Source of the DNA: Shimia sp.
Lineage (GTDB): Bacteria; Pseudomonadota; Alphaproteobacteria; Rhodobacterales; Rhodobacteraceae
Length of the DNA: 64,000 nucleotides
Direction: 5' to 3'
Assembly: GCF_022448905.1 (NCBI RefSeq)
Contig: NZ_JAKVCW010000020.1
Coordinates: 1-64,000, forward strand
Shown here one piece after another: positions 16,893 to 25,370 of this stretch. Both the position numbers and the translations under genes were made by a program. A model generated the notes under the pieces. That model made no database searches. It saw nothing but the letters and a program-made list of their open reading frames with translations, and was not told where the DNA came from. Numbering within the stretch: the first letter of the stretch is position 1; each line of letters begins with the position of its first letter.

Positions 16893-17996
16893 ATGAAAAT
16901 CACCGGTTTCAACGTCTACCAAGTGGACCTGCCTCTGAAAGAAGGCCGCTATAACTGGTCCAACGGCAACTTCATCGAGGTCTTTGACAGCACAGTGCTG
17001 GAAATCCTCACTGATGAAGGCCTCAAAGGCTACGCTGAGTGCTGCCCACTGGGCTCCGCTTATCTGCCGTCTTTTGCCAAAGGCGTGCGTGCTGGCCTTG
17101 CCGAACTGGCCCCCCACCTCATTGGTCAGGACCCGCTCAACATTGGCGCCATCAACCGCACCATGGACGCCGCCCTGCGCGGTCACCCCTATGCCAAAGC
17201 CCCAGTCGACATCGCCTGCTGGGACTTGCTGGGCAAAGCCACCCTGTTGCCAGTCTACACCCTGCTGGGCGGTGCCGCGCAAGACGACGTTGTGCTCTAC
17301 CGCGCCATCAGCCAGGAAGACCCGGATGTCATGGCCAAAAAAATCGAAAGCTATGCCGCCGAAGGCTACACCAAGTTCCAACTCAAAGTGGGCGGTGAAG
17401 CCAATGACGACATTGACCGCATCCGCGCCACCCGCGCTGTTCTGAAGAAAACCGATCAGTTGGTGGCCGACGCCAATACCGGTTGGACCCGTCATGAAGC
17501 CGCCCGGGTTGTAAACGCCGTGTCCGATCTCGACGTCTATATCGAACAGCCCTGCCTGACCTATGAGGAAAGCGTCTCGATCCGCCGCCGCACCTCTCTG
17601 CCCTTTGTGATGGACGAGGTCATCGACACGCCCAACACCCTGGTGAAAGGCATTGCTGAAGACGCGATGGACGCCATCAACCTGAAAATCTCCAAGGTCG
17701 GCGGCCTCACCAAGGCCCGCCAGATGCGGGACCTCTGCGTGGCGCATGGCATCCCCATGACGATTGAGGACACCTGGGGCGGCGACATCACCACCGCAGC
17801 CATTGCCCATCTCGCACGTTCCACCCCCGCGGAATTCACTTTCTCCGCGACAGACTTCAACTCTTACGGCACAGTCACCATCGCCGAGGGTGCACCGGAG
17901 CGTAAGAATGGCCGCATGACCGCACCGGACACGCGAGGCCTTGGCATCACACCTGTGTTTGACGCTCTCGGCGAGCCAGTCGCCACCTACCGCTGA
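16893..17996 (+). CDS. Enolase-superfamily (MLE subgroup) enzyme, probable cis-3-hydroxy-L-proline dehydratase
   Basis: A 367-residue member of the muconate-lactonizing-enzyme subgroup: an N-terminal capping domain (about 1-125) and a C-terminal barrel. Candidate catalytic lysines are Lys165 (QLKVGG) and Lys265 (NLKISKVGG); metal ligands are Asp193, Glu218 and Asp241 or Glu242. The usual KxK motif reads Q-L-K here, as in hydroxyproline-betaine 2-epimerase (HpbD). Known relatives are HpbD and the cis-3-hydroxy-L-proline dehydratase of roseobacters. The next gene is a trans-3-hydroxyproline dehydratase and no Rieske-type betaine demethylase is present, so the dehydratase is favoured, giving delta1-pyrroline-2-carboxylate. 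The epimerase reading cannot be excluded. Confidence 0.75.
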   Translation: MKITGFNVYQVDLPLKEGRYNWSNGNFIEVFDSTVLEILTDEGLKGYAECCPLGSAYLPSFAKGVRAGLAELAPHLIGQDPLNIGAINRTMDAALRGHPYAKAPVDIACWDLLGKATLLPVYTLLGGAAQDDVVLYRAISQEDPDVMAKKIESYAAEGYTKFQLKVGGEANDDIDRIRATRAVLKKTDQLVADANTGWTRHEAARVVNAVSDLDVYIEQPCLTYEESVSIRRRTSLPFVMDEVIDTPNTLVKGIAEDAMDAINLKISKVGGLTKARQMRDLCVAHGIPMTIEDTWGGDITTAAIAHLARSTPAEFTFSATDFNSYGTVTIAEGAPERKNGRMTAPDTRGLGITPVFDALGEPVATYR

Positions 17997-18007
17997 AGGA
18001 CCACATA

Positions 18008-19033
18008 ATGCGCAGCAGCAAAACCATCCACGTGATCTCCGCCCATGCTGAAGGCGAAGTGGGCGACGTGATTGTCGGTGGCGTAACCCAGCCACCGGGC
18101 GACACCATCTGGGAGCAACGCAGCTTCATTGCCAAAGATCAAACCCTGCGGAACTTCGTCCTAAACGAACCGCGTGGTGGTGTCTTCCGCCATGTGAACC
18201 TGCTGGTACCGCCCAAACATCCGGACGCCGACGCCGCCTGGATCATTATGGAGCCCGAGGACACGCCCCCCATGTCTGGCTCCAACTCGATTTGCGTTTC
18301 CACGGTGCTTCTGGACAGTGGCATCATCCCGATGCAGGAACCGGAAACCCACATGACGCTGGAGGCCCCCGGCGGTTTGGTCAAAGTCCGTGCTGAATGC
18401 AAAGACGGCAAGGCGCAGCGTATCTTTGTGCAAAACCTGCCCAGCTTTGCCGACAAAATTGGCGTTCCGCTGGACGTACCGGGTCACGGCACAATCACGG
18501 TGGACACGGCCTATGGCGGCGACAGCTTTGTGGTTGTCGACGCCTCCGCGCTTGGCTTTGACATTGTGGAACACGAGGCCAAAGACATCGCGCGTCTGGG
18601 TGTCGCCATCACCAACGCCGCAAACGACCAGCTTGGTTTCACGCACCCGGAAAATACGGATTGGGACCACATCTCTTTCTGCGCGTTCTGCGGCCCCCTC
18701 TCCCGCACAGAGACAGGCCTCACGGGCAAATCTGCCGTGGCTATTCAGCCGGGCAAAGTGGACCGTTCCCCCACTGGCACAGCTGTCTCCGCCCGCATGG
18801 CCCTTATGGCCGCCAAGGGGCAGATGAAACCCAACGAGACCTTTGAAGCGATGTCCATCATTGGCTCCCGCTTCTCCGGCCGCATCGTGGAAAGCACATC
18901 CGTTGGCGACCGCCCAGCCATTGTCCCGGAAATCTCTGGCCGCGGCTGGGTGACCGGCATACATCAACACATGTTGGACCCGGACGATCCCTGGCCCACA
19001 GGCTACCGCCTGAGCGACACCTGGGGCGCATAA
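18008..19033 (+). CDS. Trans-3-hydroxy-L-proline dehydratase (proline racemase family, Ser/Thr active site)
   Basis: A 341-residue second member of the proline racemase fold. At the two catalytic positions it has Ser90 (MSGSNSI) and Thr256 (SPTGTA) instead of Cys/Cys. A Thr at the second position is the hallmark of trans-3-hydroxy-L-proline dehydratases, which remove the alpha proton and the 3-hydroxyl to give delta1-pyrroline-2-carboxylate. Ser at the first position is less common than Cys. The product would be reduced to L-proline by the Ldh2-family enzyme encoded convergently. It is the last gene of the long plus-strand operon. Confidence 0.82.
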   Translation: MRSSKTIHVISAHAEGEVGDVIVGGVTQPPGDTIWEQRSFIAKDQTLRNFVLNEPRGGVFRHVNLLVPPKHPDADAAWIIMEPEDTPPMSGSNSICVSTVLLDSGIIPMQEPETHMTLEAPGGLVKVRAECKDGKAQRIFVQNLPSFADKIGVPLDVPGHGTITVDTAYGGDSFVVVDASALGFDIVEHEAKDIARLGVAITNAANDQLGFTHPENTDWDHISFCAFCGPLSRTETGLTGKSAVAIQPGKVDRSPTGTAVSARMALMAAKGQMKPNETFEAMSIIGSRFSGRIVESTSVGDRPAIVPEISGRGWVTGIHQHMLDPDDPWPTGYRLSDTWGA

Positions 19034-19040
19034 AACAGGC

Positions 19041-19061
19041 TGGGCGGCCCTTAGCCGCCCA
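19041..19061. terminator. Bidirectional hairpin between convergent genes
   Basis: TGGGCGGC (19041-19048) pairs with GCCGCCCA (19054-19061) around a five-base loop that contains the stop codon (TTA on the plus strand, 19051-19053) of the minus-strand reductase gene. It closes both operons. Confidence 0.65.
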
Positions 19062-20067
19062 GTGTCTTCAGATCCTCAAGAAGCGCCTTTGGCACCTCAA
19101 CATATCCGCGCTCCGAATTGCGAGCCCGCGCCTCAAACCGGCGTTGAGACGGCAGCCGCGCGCCTTGCTCCAGAATATCTGCAAACAACCGCTCAGCCCG
19201 CGCATCATTATCCGCCACACGCCCACCGCTCAGGTGATACGGGTCAAACGCCAGAATGATCTGGCCATGATAGGGCGCTCCTCCCTGCCCTTCGGCAAAG
19301 GCCATGCTTTCCGCACTGGTGAGATCATCAATCAGCGGCCCGGCCATCAACTCAATCATGATCGACAGCGCGGAGCCTTTGTAGCCGCCAAAGGTCAGCA
19401 TCGCGCCATCCAACGCTGCCTGCGGGTCAGTGGTATAATTGCCCTCGGCATCTACCGCCACGCCTTCCGGCAATGGTTTGCCCGCGCGCAAATACAGCTC
19501 GATCTCCCCTCGCGCAAAGCCGCTGGTGGCAAAGTCAAACGTAAACGGGTCTTTGCCCGCACGCGGCCAGGAAAACGCCAGGGGATTGGTCCCTAGCGTC
19601 CCTCGTTTGCCGCCCGCAGGCGCAACCCAGGAATGGCTCGGCACCATAGAAAGACCAGCCAGCCCTTCTTCGGACAACCGCTCCACTTCCGGCCAAAGGG
19701 CCGAAAAGTGGAAACAGTTGTTCACCGCCATGGCCGCCATGCCAAATTTGCGCGCTTTTTCGATCAACAGCGGCATCGCCTCGTTCACCGCCAGAATAGA
19801 CATCGCATTCCGCGCATCCACCCGCACAATGGCCCCGTCGGACGGATCAATATGCGGCAAGGCATGGCCGTCGATCTTGCCCGCCTTCATGGTCTGGTGA
19901 CACATGAACAAGCGAAACAAACCGTGGGACTGACAATCATCGCGCTGACACTGATACAGCATCGAGGCAATCGCCGCGGCATGGCGCGGACCATAGCCCA
20001 CGTCTGACAAGGTTTGCACCGAAAGCGCACGCACCCCTTCCAGCGGCAACTGAACCATGTCCGTCAT
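19051..20067 (-). CDS. Ldh2/malate dehydrogenase-family reductase, probable delta1-pyrroline-2-carboxylate reductase
   Basis: A 338-residue NAD(P)H-dependent oxidoreductase of the malate/L-lactate dehydrogenase (Ldh2) family, with a VNNCFHFSALWP active-site histidine region and cofactor region near FDFATSGFARGE. In hydroxyproline and D-proline pathways such enzymes reduce delta1-pyrroline-2-carboxylate to L-proline, the fate of the products of the two dehydratases in this island. The start at 20067 is preferred because GGGAGACC precedes it and because the longer frame would run through the operator at 20101. One palindrome copy lies 34 bp upstream. Confidence 0.82.
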   Translation of the reverse strand: MTDMVQLPLEGVRALSVQTLSDVGYGPRHAAAIASMLYQCQRDDCQSHGLFRLFMCHQTMKAGKIDGHALPHIDPSDGAIVRVDARNAMSILAVNEAMPLLIEKARKFGMAAMAVNNCFHFSALWPEVERLSEEGLAGLSMVPSHSWVAPAGGKRGTLGTNPLAFSWPRAGKDPFTFDFATSGFARGEIELYLRAGKPLPEGVAVDAEGNYTTDPQAALDGAMLTFGGYKGSALSIMIELMAGPLIDDLTSAESMAFAEGQGGAPYHGQIILAFDPYHLSGGRVADNDARAERLFADILEQGARLPSQRRFEARARNSERGYVEVPKALLEDLKTLGG

Positions 20068-20100
20068 TCCAAGGTCTCCCAATCTGAGTAAGTGGATATT

Positions 20101-20113
20101 GGATACAATAGAC
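20101..20113. promoter_or_regulatory. Operator site 3 (before the reductase gene)
   Basis: GGATACAATAGAC within ATATTGGATACAATAGACTC: one half-site is perfect and the other differs by two bases from GGATACAATATCC. It lies 34 bp upstream of the minus-strand reductase start. Confidence 0.6.
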
Positions 20114-20182
20114 TCTTCCCTATTCTCAAGCCCTAAAACCACGATCCAGCTGCAAATCCTGTTGGAAAATCAGCGCCCAGCC

Positions 20183-20195
20183 GGTAGTTGTATCC
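20183..20195. promoter_or_regulatory. Operator site 4 (autoregulatory, before the GntR gene)
   Basis: GGTAGTTGTATCC matches GGATATTGTATCC (the minus-strand reading of the consensus) at 10 of 13 positions, with one half perfect. It lies 29 bp before the regulator start, fitting autoregulation. It is the weakest copy. Confidence 0.5.
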
Positions 20196-20224
20196 AAAAC
20201 ACACCTTAGAACGAGGGACACGGC

Positions 20225-20902
20225 ATGGCTGGAAAGCGCGCGGTTACCAAACAAAGTCTGCCAGAGATGATCGCCAACGATCTGCGCGAGCGCATCCTCA
20301 GCGGCGACATGTCGGAAGGTGAGCCGATCCGTCAGGAAGCCCTCGCGGAGGAATACGACGTGTCCCGCATGCCGATCCGCGAGGCCCTCAAACGCTTGAA
20401 CGCCGAAGGCCTCATCCAATGGGCCAACAACCGTGGCGGCACGGTTACCAAGCATTCTATTGCCGAGATTGGCGAAATTTTTGATCTGCGTATCCTGATC
20501 GAGACCGACCTGTTCCGCCGCGCGATCCCTTTGATGTCTTTAGCAGATTTCAGTCTTTGTGAGAAAATCCTCGATCAAATGGAAACCTCTTATGATGAGG
20601 ATGACGTGTCCCGCTGGGGCACACTCAATCACGAATATCACGGCGCGCTTTATGCCGCTGCGGGTCGTGGCCTAACCAAAGACATCCTGGACCGTATCAA
20701 CGTTCAATCAGACCGCTACGTGCGCCTACATCTCAGCGTCATGGAACAACGGGAACCGGCCAAGGAAGAGCACCGCAATCTGCTCAAACTGGCGCGGGAT
20801 CGGAATGTGGACGCCGCTTGTGATCTTCTGGCGGCCCATATCGAGCGCACCAAAACTGAGCTTCTGGAACTGATCGAAGCCAAACGCGCCATCGAAACCT
20901 AA
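20225..20902 (+). CDS. GntR-family (FadR/FCD subgroup) regulator of the hydroxyproline island
   Basis: A 225-residue regulator with an N-terminal winged helix (about 8-75: ANDLRERILSGDM, ALAEEYDVSRMPIREALKRLNAEGLI) and a helical FCD ligand-binding domain (about 85-215) with its conserved Asp/His metal ligands (LIETDLF; NHEYHGALY; HRNLL; HIERTK). Members of this subgroup usually repress catabolic genes until a substrate or intermediate binds. It lies in the centre of the island, divergent from the reductase gene and upstream of the semialdehyde dehydrogenase gene, and is the natural candidate to bind the five GGATACAATATCC-like sites. Ligand is probably a hydroxyproline or pyrroline carboxylate (inference). 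Confidence 0.88.
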   Translation: MAGKRAVTKQSLPEMIANDLRERILSGDMSEGEPIRQEALAEEYDVSRMPIREALKRLNAEGLIQWANNRGGTVTKHSIAEIGEIFDLRILIETDLFRRAIPLMSLADFSLCEKILDQMETSYDEDDVSRWGTLNHEYHGALYAAAGRGLTKDILDRINVQSDRYVRLHLSVMEQREPAKEEHRNLLKLARDRNVDAACDLLAAHIERTKTELLELIEAKRAIET

Positions 20903-20949
20903 GACACAAGCGCATTTTGCCGGATCGGACTTGCACGCGCTACTAAATT

Positions 20950-20962
20950 GGATACAATATCC
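20950..20962. promoter_or_regulatory. Operator site 5 (before the semialdehyde dehydrogenase gene)
   Basis: GGATACAATATCC, a perfect inverted repeat extended by one further pair to TGGATACAATATCCA (20949-20963). It lies 32 bp upstream of the ATG at 20994 and is the best copy in the window. Confidence 0.72.
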
Positions 20963-20993
20963 ATAACTGAGTTTTTTTAACAGCGAGTCCCAC

Positions 20994-22508
20994 ATGACTT
21001 TTGTTCCTCACGGCAACCACCTCATTGCTGGCACCTGGGTGTCGGGCGACACCAAATTTCCATCCGAGCCTGCGCATGGCCCCGCGCATGACTTCTCTGT
21101 CGGCACCGTCGACAACGTAGACGCCGCTGTGCAAGCGGCCGAAGACGCGTTCTGGAGTTTTGGCTACTCCACCCGCGCCGAGCGCGCCGCATTTCTGAAC
21201 GCCATTGCCGATGAAATCGAGGCCCGCGCCGAGGCAATCACCCGGATTGGAACGCAAGAAACCGGCCTGCCCGAAGCCCGCCTGCAAGGCGAACGCGGTC
21301 GCACCACCGGACAGCTGCGCCTGTTTGCGGAGCACATCCTCAAAGGCGACTTCCTCGACCTGCGCCACGACCCCGCCTTGCCGGACCGTGCGCCCCTGCC
21401 ACGGCCCGAGCTCAAAATGATGCAGCGTCCCATTGGCCCTGTCGCCGTGTTTGGCGCTTCCAACTTCCCGCTGGCCTTCTCCACCGCCGGAGGCGACACC
21501 GCCGCCGCATTGGCTGCCGGCTGCCCCGTTGTGGTCAAAGGCCACTCCGCCCACCCAGGCACCGGTGAAATCATCGCCGAAGCCATCCACGCGGCCATCA
21601 AGTCCTGCGACATCCATCCCGGCGTCTTCAGCCTGATTCAGGGCGGCAACCGCGCCGTTGGGTCTGCCTTGGTGCAACACCCGCTGATCAAAGCGGTGGG
21701 TTTCACCGGCTCCCTCGCCGGTGGCCGTGCCCTGTTTGACCTATGCGCCTCCCGCCCTGAACCGATCCCCTTCTTTGGCGAACTCGGCTCCGTGAACCCG
21801 ATGTTCATCTTTGAAAACGCGCTGGCCAACCGCCATGCGGAACTGGCAACCGGCTGGGCTGGCTCCCTCACCATGGGTGCGGGCCAATTCTGCACCAACC
21901 CCGGCATTGCCGTTGTTCTGGCTGGCAAAGATGCTGAAACCTTCGCACAGGAAGCCACCACCGCACTGGCTGATCAGCCAGAGCAAACCATGCTCACCGA
22001 CGGCATCGCCGCCGCCTACCGCAAAGGTCAAACGCTTGTGGCCGAAACAACCGGCGTTCAGGAACTGCTGAAAACCAGCTGCGACCTGCGCGGCGCCACG
22101 CCGTATCTCTACCAGACCACCGCACAGAACTGGCTCGCCAACGAGGTGCTGGGCGAGGAAGTGTTTGGCCCGCTGGGCGTGATCCTGGCGGCGGAGAACC
22201 TCGACGAGATGCGAGCCGTCGCCAAACAGCTTCAAGGCCAGCTTACCTGCACCCTGCACATGGACGACGCCGACACCGCAGCCGCGCAAAGCCTGCTGCC
22301 CATTCTGGAACGCAAAGCAGGTCGCATTCTGGCCAATGGATTCCCAACCGGCGTTGAAGTCAGTGACACCATGGTGCACGGCGGCCCTTATCCGGCCTCC
22401 ACAAACTTCGGTGCCACCTCTGTCGGCACCCTGTCCATCCGCCGTTTCCTGCGTCCGGTGTGCTACCAAAACCTGCCCGCAGCGCTGGACCCAACCAGAC
22501 TAACCTAA
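20994..22508 (+). CDS. 2-oxoglutarate semialdehyde (2,5-dioxopentanoate) dehydrogenase
   Basis: A 504-residue aldehyde dehydrogenase of the NADP-preferring KGSADH type. The catalytic Cys300 (GAGQFCTNPG) and general-base Glu263 (FGELGSVNP) are present, as is the cofactor loop GFTGSLAGGRAL. It oxidises 2-oxoglutarate semialdehyde to 2-oxoglutarate, the last step of trans-4-hydroxyproline breakdown, delivering carbon to the TCA cycle. It is transcribed separately from the main operon under its own operator (20950) and followed by a strong terminator. Confidence 0.88.
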   Translation: MTFVPHGNHLIAGTWVSGDTKFPSEPAHGPAHDFSVGTVDNVDAAVQAAEDAFWSFGYSTRAERAAFLNAIADEIEARAEAITRIGTQETGLPEARLQGERGRTTGQLRLFAEHILKGDFLDLRHDPALPDRAPLPRPELKMMQRPIGPVAVFGASNFPLAFSTAGGDTAAALAAGCPVVVKGHSAHPGTGEIIAEAIHAAIKSCDIHPGVFSLIQGGNRAVGSALVQHPLIKAVGFTGSLAGGRALFDLCASRPEPIPFFGELGSVNPMFIFENALANRHAELATGWAGSLTMGAGQFCTNPGIAVVLAGKDAETFAQEATTALADQPEQTMLTDGIAAAYRKGQTLVAETTGVQELLKTSCDLRGATPYLYQTTAQNWLANEVLGEEVFGPLGVILAAENLDEMRAVAKQLQGQLTCTLHMDDADTAAAQSLLPILERKAGRILANGFPTGVEVSDTMVHGGPYPASTNFGATSVGTLSIRRFLRPVCYQNLPAALDPTRLT

Positions 22509-22548
22509 GATCCGGCCAACCGGACCTATCCCAAAGACACCTCCCCAA

Positions 22549-22582
22549 GGGCGGCATCTCGCAAAGATGTCGCCCTTTTTTT
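22549..22582 (+). terminator. Rho-independent terminator after the semialdehyde dehydrogenase gene
   Basis: GGGCGGCATCT (22549-22559) pairs with AGATGTCGCCC (22565-22575), one mismatch, then seven T residues. It closes the hydroxyproline island. Confidence 0.85.
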
Positions 22583-22702
22583 GCGCCGCGCCCGCGCCTT
22601 TGGTCGCAGTTGCACTTCTCCCGCTTTCCAGTAGCTTACCAACCAGACCCGCAGCCAGTTTCAGCCAGCCCCCCTGTTCGTTACACATTCGGAGCGACCC
22701 TC

Positions 22703-23659
22703 ATGCGCCCCATTTCCCATGTTGACCGCGTTCTGGACGCTGCCTTTTCATCCTCTGCCGCCGCACACTCCCGCCTCGCCGCAAGCTGGCGCCGCTCCGC
22801 CCACAAACATGGGCTGGATCCGGCCTCCAAACGCGACGTTGCGCGTGTGACCCAGGACTGCCTCAAGGACCGCCGCGCGGCGCTCGACACCTTTATGACT
22901 GTGGCCGCCCCACGCCTGGACGCGCTTTATGCACTGGTCGGCCAATCCGGTTGCGGGGTGTTTTTGTCTGACGCCAAAGGCGTGATCCTCGACCAACGGC
23001 TCAGCGACGCCGACGCGCCAACCTTCGACCACTGGGGCCTGTGCAACGGCGCGGATTGGAGCGAAGCCCAGGAAGGCACCAACGGCATTGGCACCTGCCT
23101 CACCGAAGGCCGCCGCCTCATCATCCACCGAGATGAACATTTCTTTGCCCGCAACACCGCGATGAGCTGCATCGACGCGCCAATCTACGGCAGCGACGGG
23201 TCGATTGTCGCCGCCCTCGATGTGTCATCCGCCCGCGCGGATCAAACCGAAGCCTTCAACCGCCTAATCGCCGCCCAAGTGGCTCAGACCGCCCGCGCCA
23301 TCGAAGAAGCCCACTTCCGCGCCACTTTTCCCAACGCCCGCATTGTCGTCGCCGAAAGCGAAGACGCCGAAGCCGCCACCCTTCTGGCCATCGACAGCGA
23401 CGATCTGGTGGTCGGCGCCACCCGCGAGGCCCGCCGGGTGTTTGGCATAGAAAGCAGCCCCGCACTCACGCCGCGCCCCGCCGCAGACATCCTGGGGCGC
23501 GAAGACGGCCCCACCGGGTTTGAGAAAGCCGAACGCGCCGCCGTGGTGCGGGCCATCGCCCGTGCGGACGGCAACATCAGCCAGGCAGCGCGCCAACTCG
23601 GTATTGGCCGCGCTACGCTCTATCGCCGCATGAAACGCCTCGGCCTTAACGAAACGTAA
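22703..23659 (+). CDS. AcoR-like transcriptional regulator without the AAA+ domain (GAF plus Fis-type HTH)
   Basis: A 318-residue regulator. The N-terminal half resembles AcoR-type activators: RLAASWRRSAHKHGLDP near residue 27 and a GAF domain (about 60-205) with the GLCNGADWSEAQEGTNGIGTCL and RDEHFFARNTAMSC patterns. The C-terminus carries a Fis-type helix-turn-helix (ADGNISQAARQLGIGRATLYRRMKRLG). The sigma-54-interacting AAA+ domain that normally lies between them is absent: there is no Walker A or GAFTGA motif. The ATG at 22703 follows GGAG; the longer frame has no family match. It sits directly upstream of an aldehyde dehydrogenase gene with a perfect palindrome between them, so it probably controls that gene from a sigma-70 promoter. 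Confidence 0.85.
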   Translation: MRPISHVDRVLDAAFSSSAAAHSRLAASWRRSAHKHGLDPASKRDVARVTQDCLKDRRAALDTFMTVAAPRLDALYALVGQSGCGVFLSDAKGVILDQRLSDADAPTFDHWGLCNGADWSEAQEGTNGIGTCLTEGRRLIIHRDEHFFARNTAMSCIDAPIYGSDGSIVAALDVSSARADQTEAFNRLIAAQVAQTARAIEEAHFRATFPNARIVVAESEDAEAATLLAIDSDDLVVGATREARRVFGIESSPALTPRPAADILGREDGPTGFEKAERAAVVRAIARADGNISQAARQLGIGRATLYRRMKRLGLNET

Positions 23660-23662
23660 TCG

Positions 23663-23688
23663 AATGTGTCTCGCCCCTGAGACACATT
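23663..23688. promoter_or_regulatory. Perfect palindrome between the AcoR-like regulator and aldehyde dehydrogenase genes
   Basis: AATGTGTCTC (23663-23672) and GAGACACATT (23679-23688) are perfectly complementary around GCCCCT. TGTCTC-N6-GAGACA is the kind of upstream site bound by Fis-type HTH dimers of the AcoR group. No -24/-12 (GG/GC) promoter was found downstream, which fits a regulator lacking the sigma-54 domain. It could also fold as a terminator for the regulator gene, but no T-run follows. Confidence 0.65.
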
Positions 23689-23786
23689 AAGACCTCGACC
23701 TTCTCTACCGCAGTGACCGCCTTTTTGGCCTGCGCCATCCTCCCGGCAATCCGATCGGAGGAGATCGGACCTAGAGGAGGACCACT

Positions 23787-25310
23787 ATGAACGACATGAC
23801 ACACACCGAGGCTGGCACTTACGTCTCACCGTTTGCAGATCGCTACTACAACTTCATTGGCGGCGAATTTGTTGCACCGGTTAACGGCCGCTACTTTGAC
23901 AACGTCACCCCGATCACCGGCGAGAAAGTCTGCGAAGTCGCCCGCTCCGACGCAGCCGACATCGAAAAAGCGCTGGACGCCGCGTACGCCGCCAAGGACG
24001 CCTGGGGCAAAACTTCCGCGGCTGAGCGATCCAACCTACTGTTGAAAGTCGCGGACGCCATCGATGCCAACCTTGAACGTCTGGCCCAAGCGGAAACCTG
24101 GGACAACGGCAAGCCAATCCGCGAAACAATGGCAGCGGACATTCCATTGTCTGCCGACCACTTCCGTTACTTCGCAGGCGTGCTGCGCGGTCAGGAAGGC
24201 AACATGTCCGAAATCGACGCGGACACCGTGGCCTATCACTTCCACGAGCCACTGGGCGTTGTTGGCCAGATCATCCCATGGAACTTCTCCATCCTGATGG
24301 CCGCCTGGAAACTGGCACCCGCTCTGGCCGCCGGCAACTGCATCGTGCTGAAGCCAGCAGAGCAGACCCCTGCCGCGATCATGATCCTCGCGGAAATTAT
24401 GGCCGAGTACCTGCCTTCTGGCGTCCTGAACATTGTGAACGGCTACGGTGTAGAAGTGGGCGCCCCACTGGCCAGCTCCAAGCGCATCGCCAAGATCGCT
24501 TTCACCGGCTCCACCGCGACCGGCAAGAAAATCATGGCCGCCGCCACGGACAACTTGATCCCGGTCACTTTGGAATTGGGCGGCAAATCGCCAAACATCT
24601 TCTTCTCCGATGTCATGGCCAAAGACGACGCCTTCCTCGACAAAGCGGTCGAAGGCTTTGTGCTCTTTGCCTTCAACCAAGGCGAAGTCTGCACTTGCCC
24701 GTCCCGTGCGTTGATCCAAGAAGACATCTACGAAGAGTTCATTAAACGCGCGATTGCCCGGGTGGAAGCCATCAAACAAGGTGACCCACGCAACCCGGAA
24801 ACCATGGTGGGCGCGCAGGCCTCTGTAGAGCAGCAAGAGAAAATCCTCTCCTACCTGACCATCGGTGTGGAAGAAGGCGCCGAAGTGCTGACCGGCGGCG
24901 CAGCAGCCAAATTCAACGGCGAGCTTGCGGGCGGCAACTACATCCAGCCAACCATACTGAAGGGCCACAATAAGATGCGCGTCTTCCAGGAAGAGATCTT
25001 TGGCCCGGTTGTCTCCGTGACCACGTTCAAAGACGAAGAAGAGGCGCTCGCGATTGCCAATGACACTATGTACGGTCTTGGCGCCGGAGTCTGGTCGCGT
25101 GACGCCAACACCTGCTATCGCTTTGGCCGCGCCATCGAGGCAGGACGCGTCTGGGTGAACAACTACCATGCCTACCCGGCCCACGCGGCCTTCGGTGGCT
25201 ACAAGCAGTCCGGAATTGGCCGTGAGACCCACAAGATGATGCTGGACCACTACCAGCAGACCAAGAATATCCTGATGAGCTACAACCCAAACAAGTTGGG
25301 CTTCTTCTAG
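23787..25310 (+). CDS. NAD-dependent aldehyde dehydrogenase (ExaC/AldB type)
   Basis: A 507-residue aldehyde dehydrogenase. The catalytic Cys302 lies in [11 protein letters not shown], the general-base Glu263 in LELGGKSPN, and the cofactor loop is [11 protein letters not shown]. The VCTCPSR pattern, together with the C-terminal [23 protein letters not shown] segment, is typical of acetaldehyde/chloroacetaldehyde dehydrogenases paired with alcohol dehydrogenases and AcoR-type regulators. AGAGGAGG precedes the ATG. It is monocistronic, ending in a strong terminator. Physiological substrate is likely acetaldehyde or another short aldehyde. Confidence 0.85.
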   Translation: MNDMTHTEAGTYVSPFADRYYNFIGGEFVAPVNGRYFDNVTPITGEKVCEVARSDAADIEKALDAAYAAKDAWGKTSAAERSNLLLKVADAIDANLERLAQAETWDNGKPIRETMAADIPLSADHFRYFAGVLRGQEGNMSEIDADTVAYHFHEPLGVVGQIIPWNFSILMAAWKLAPALAAGNCIVLKPAEQTPAAIMILAEIMAEYLPSGVLNIVNGYGVEVGAPLASSKRIAKIAFTGSTATGKKIMAAATDNLIPVTLELGGKSPNIFFSDVMAKDDAFLDKAVEGFVLFAFNQGEVCTCPSRALIQEDIYEEFIKRAIARVEAIKQGDPRNPETMVGAQASVEQQEKILSYLTIGVEEGAEVLTGGAAAKFNGELAGGNYIQPTILKGHNKMRVFQEEIFGPVVSVTTFKDEEEALAIANDTMYGLGAGVWSRDANTCYRFGRAIEAGRVWVNNYHAYPAHAAFGGYKQSGIGRETHKMMLDHYQQTKNILMSYNPNKLGFF

Positions 25311-25335
25311 GATCTCCTAACCCGTGAGGAGACTT

Positions 25336-25368
25336 CCCCCGCTGTTCCCCAACAGCGGGGGCTTTTTT
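25336..25368. terminator. Bidirectional terminator between aldehyde dehydrogenase and globin genes
   Basis: CCCCCGCTGTT (25336-25346) pairs perfectly with AACAGCGGGGG (25351-25361), followed on the plus strand by CTTTTTT. It also closes the minus-strand globin gene, whose stop codon is a few bases away. Confidence 0.9.
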
Positions 25369-25370
25369 GT

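Noticed and set aside
23751-23768. CCGATC/GATCGG inverted repeat in the aldehyde dehydrogenase leader
   Set aside because: Six-base arms next to the RBS; plausible weak hairpin but no evidence of function.
24036-25250. 404-residue minus-strand frame across the aldehyde dehydrogenase gene
   Set aside because: A shadow of the clearly coding aldehyde dehydrogenase; composition rich in His/Gly/Val as expected for antisense of GC-rich genes.
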